Source of the DNA: Styela clava
Taxonomy: Eukaryota; Chordata; Ascidiacea; Stolidobranchia; Styelidae
Assembly (NCBI RefSeq): GCF_964204865.1
Contig: NC_135262.1
Location: 11,408,001 to 11,472,000 of the forward strand
Reading direction: 5' to 3'
DNA: 64,000 bases
The notes beneath the pieces were generated by a model that saw nothing but the letters and a program-made list of their open reading frames with translations, had not been told where the DNA came from and did no database searches. This document shows, one piece after another, positions 60,660 to 64,000 of the stretch (position 1 is the first letter of the stretch; every line of letters starts with the position of its first letter). The position numbers and the translations under genes are program-made.

Positions 60660-62725
60660 TGCTGAACTACTTTTCTTCAGTTTTAATGAATACTAATCTA
60701 AAAAGATATACAATCTCTGAAATTGAAAATTTGTTTTCGTAGTTATTTTCAACTGTATTGTATCATCTAATCCGAATAGCAAAAATGTACCTATAAGCTT
60801 TATGTCTAACTGAAAGTAAGGTGAATACTTGCGTTTAAAATGGCTTAGAGTCCTTTTCTAAATTAGTTACTGCATTCTAGTATAACACATATAAGATGCA
60901 GACTGATTTCGCGTGTTATCTATTTCTGCCATTTAATAGTAGACTCAGTTTTAAGAATTAAAGTCTTAACAGCATTCTTGTTCTGTATGTTTTGAGAAAT
61001 AATCTCTAAAACTTGGTAGCTTGACTAGAGTTATTTTTTGGCGGAACCAATTGTAAATATGCTCACAGTTATTGAGCAACTTAATTTACTAAAGTTTACA
61101 TACATACTCTTCTAGGTATACTGACATCTACAAAATCCCAGACAAATTTTCTTTGCGATATCACAAACAATAAAACGACCACAAACGTTTCTAAAATAAA
61201 CAATGGATTGAATTGTCTGTAAATTTTAAAATAGATATACACATACTTGAATTCTTTGTTTCATAATGAGCTATTGAGTAAGTATTCACACATCAGCTCA
61301 TCTGAAAACTAGTTTGACAATAGGAACGTATAGGAATCGTGTGATTTATTATTTGGCCTTTTGTTTTCTTGGTATCGATATGGAATGCCAGCATTGTGGC
61401 GTTTCTAGGAAGTCCACCTTTGTCGTAAAACGTACCTACCTAGTTTCATCCCTACAAGACAATGCTGATCGACTACTATATTTCGTGTCATATTGAGGCA
61501 TATAAATTCGACTGCGTATAATTTTTTTATTATCTATAATCGACTAAAGATTGGGAAACATTATCCTTGAAGTTTCATATACTAGGCATAGGCTTGTATT
61601 GTTGTACCAGGGGCATGGAGTAGGTTTATAATTTAAGCTAAGATAATTCAGGTGCTCATCTCCATTTCAGATCACACCAAACATAAGATAACAATGCTCA
61701 AATATATGGACACAAAAGCCAAAACGGAGTTGTACGGGTGTGCAATCTTTTATGGCAGACTACTGTACCACAGTCTTTACAGTCGTCACGAATGAGAACG
61801 TGGAACCGCCACAAGGTGCGAAATTTTTAATTTTGATTACGTCATCGCACACGAAAAACTGATCACATTGAGACCACAAGAATTTTTGAGAGAAGAGCGA
61901 TTGTTTTGAAAAATAGAGAAGAAAAATACCAAGAAGAAGATGAACAACAGCATAATAACAGAACGATCCATAAGTCTATTTCGTGCCCAATAACCAAGAA
62001 TCTCTGACCAAGCCTTTAGTTTAGATGAAATTACAGATGCGTTATTGCACGTGTAGAAGGTAAAATGCTCCGAGATAAATCTAACCTAAAAATTATCTGG
62101 ATTGTCAGACCGGTTAGGAAAAAGATAAATCGGCTAAAGTTTTAGACCCAAGCATAGCTAACCTGGCTCAAAAATCTTGACCAGACTAAAATATCTCAGT
62201 TCTAAGAATAAATGATTAAATTAAACTATTCTGGGATTGTGTGCTAAAATAAAAGAAGTAAAATTTATTTGTTGAGTCACTCAATGATTTTAAAATAAGT
62301 TATCATACAATATAAAAATATAGTTTTCAAGTGTTTTTTGTTAGCACATTTTCCCCGCATGTTTAGTTATTCTACATTAACGTATTTCATTTTGAATAGC
62401 CAATTAAAGAAGAACACTTTTAAAACGCCCTGTATCTTTTGTACGTATCAGATCAAAGTCTCCAGTTAAAAAAGGGAGAGAAATGCTAAAATATATGAAC
62501 ACGTAAGCCAAAACGAAGTATTATCAAATCTTTTACAATCGGATATTCTCACCACCAACCAGATCACTGAGATGTGATCACGGAACCACGGCACGCAATT
62601 CTTAGTTTTGGTTACGTCATTACACAAAATTTCGTAGTGAAAAACGGAATCTAATTGATTCTATTTTCTTGGTAGTGGCTCAAAATGTTCAAGTCCGACT
62701 CTTTTAAAAAGAGAGAAATGACTCT
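60660..62725. other. Intergenic region between the two PPxY genes
   Basis: I see no exon chain. Repeat family 4 fragments lie at 61690-62010 (CAAATATATGGACACAAAAG, AACGATCCATAAG, TTCGTGCCCAATAA) and at 62480-62520. Confidence 0.4.
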
Positions 62726-63493
62726 TCAGTGATATCGGTTAACATTGTTCTCTCTTTCTTCGTATATAGGAGGTTCTGAATTCGGAATATTATTGTTTTG
62801 GGGAAACATGTCTTTATATTTGGGCAGTGGTGGCCATTCGTTGTCCTGTAGGATGCCGACCGTCGGGATTTGTTGATTTTGATGATTTCGCTGCCCCGGC
62901 CCCACTGTATCAGTCTCTACATTGTACATGATTATTGTCGATGACGTACCCAAAACCGTAGTTCCGTTTGAATGACTACCAACTACATCTGTAAATGCAA
63001 GCATATATTACATCTATGGATGGCGTTTTTGAGAATTTTTAATGGTATTTTATTAATTTTACAATTAAAATCAAGCTATAAAATATGAAGGCAAAAAGTC
63101 CTAGAAGAACACTTTTGGACACTAAATAGCTATATAGATCTTTTTGTCCCCTCGCTGTTGTTTTAGTCTTGTTATTGATGGGGAGAATTTTTGGTGACGA
63201 AATATTGCTTTTCTCTAGATTCTAGAACTAATAGACCATCCTATTTCAAATTTTCAGCACTCAAGAATTGAAATAGTACTAATATCCTTTCGTTGCTTCA
63301 CATTTTTGCATGTTTCAATAATGTTGGCTCACCTGAAAAAGTTGGCGGTGGATCATTTTCTTGCGTTGAAGTATTAATTTCATTATCATTGCGGCATTTA
63401 TGACATTTTCCTGCTCGGAACATAGCGACCGCAAAAGAAACCAAGGAAATTATTATCAGTGAAAAACCGAGAATTGAGAAAGCATATATGATC
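62726..63493 (-). CDS. Second single-pass membrane protein with PPxY tail (5' end outside window or unseen)
   Basis: Two minus-strand exons join in frame: 63493-63333 (phase 2 to 1) and 62988-62726 (stop). The first encodes a transmembrane helix (AFSILGFSLIIISLVSFAVA), then a basic, Cys-containing juxtamembrane stretch (FRAGKCHKCRND). The second encodes a polar tail rich in Asn, Gln and Pro, with WPPLPKYKDMF and PPIYEERE; the latter is a PPxY motif. The exon phases equal those of the TM and tail exons at 59663-59515 and 59268-59144, which suggests a tandem paralogue with a strongly diverged sequence. The ectodomain exons would lie above 63493, and I could not recognise them in the last 500 bases. 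Confidence 0.6.
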
Positions 63494-64000
63494 CTGAAAT
63501 ATAAAATAAAAGCTATGAGTTAAAATTAATCAACTTTCAAAAGTATTTTTGATATAGGGACTGAAATCAACTCCTCCCAACTCCCAAGCATAATAGTATG
63601 TATTCATATGAAAAGACATACAAATTTAATAGCACATTCAGAGCAGAGCATTGGGTTGCTGGTAAAGTTCTGAGCCAACTCTCATTTAGATTTAAGAACT
63701 TACAGAGCCTTCTTAAATTTATTGTAATCATGTCTGCAAAATTAACTACTTTTTCGTTAGTATTCAGAATAAATTTTACAATTTCCGGAGTAAACAAACT
63801 CCCGTAAATCTAAACTTGTTTATGAACGGCATACTCAAGAGATGCAAACACATGGTGTGTATTTAGCTCATCCCTTTGAATTTATGTGTCTTTAACAACA
63901 ATTCAGTTTATGTAACTTAGAATCAGACATAGTTCTTAATAAGATAAGTTTCTTTTCTTACAACGAAGACTGTTAAGTGCTTTTTTTACCGTATGGAGTG
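63494..64000. other. Right edge, presumed intron of the second PPxY gene
   Basis: Overlapping frames of 69-76 codons exist on both strands (63567-63807), but neither has family signatures nor fitting splice signals. I see no supported exon. Confidence 0.35.

Noticed and set aside
61314-61496. Frame with several Cys residues (MECQHCGVSRKSTF) suggesting a zinc finger
   Set aside because: There is only one C-x2-C pair, no partner pair and no flanking splice sites.
1-64000. CRISPR arrays, rRNA, tRNA or operon-type signals
   Set aside because: The window is split-gene eukaryotic DNA. I saw no regularly spaced repeats and no convincing tRNA cloverleaf.

Overview
This is a window of animal nuclear DNA. 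It is AT-rich, and its genes are split into many short exons with GT..AG introns. The gene content is an SRCR receptor, CCP (sushi) and VWA modules, a collectin-like lectin, an atypical soluble guanylate cyclase, a HHAT-like MBOAT protein and an SLC6 transporter. That mix suits an invertebrate deuterostome, and an ascidian tunicate is my best guess. The species is inferred from gene content and intron style, not seen directly. All gene models below were built by hand from splice signals, phase agreement between exons and protein family patterns.

Layout: (1) 93-7255, + strand: the 3' part of a gene encoding an SRCR ectodomain, a transmembrane helix and a C-terminal C3HC4 RING finger, all joined by phase-1 introns. 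(2) 10823-19204, +: an 18-exon, 776-residue atypical (Gyc-88E/GCY-31-like) soluble guanylate cyclase with an unusual acidic tail. (3) about 20390-21470: a decayed hAT transposase. (4) 21901-30195, -: a 7-exon secreted protein with two CCPs and a VWA domain but no protease (26730-30195), with a broken tandem copy beside it (21901-23619). (5) 34355-40944, +: an 8-exon HHATL-type MBOAT protein that lacks the catalytic histidine. (6) 40945-47839: gene-poor DNA rich in small transposons. (7) 47840-54461, +: a 13-exon SLC6 transporter of the GABA/taurine/creatine group. (8) 55968-57701, +: a 4-exon collagen-plus-C-type-lectin protein. (9) 59144-60659 and 62726-63493, -: two related single-pass membrane proteins with PPxY-containing tails. 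The first has an in-frame stop and the second runs off the window.

Mobile DNA is abundant, and much of it can be delimited exactly. There are three families of non-autonomous hAT elements with 8-bp target duplications, a foldback family with arms around a CAAGATGGCGC core (four copies), and two TIR-type MITEs. There is also a THAP-domain fragment, and several interspersed repeats with CAGA/CAAA-type microsatellite tracts.

The genes do not form an operon. The recognition modules (SRCR, CCP-VWA, collectin-like lectin) point to secreted or surface innate-type recognition. The RING receptor and the PPxY proteins suggest ubiquitin-linked membrane signalling. These functional links are inference.
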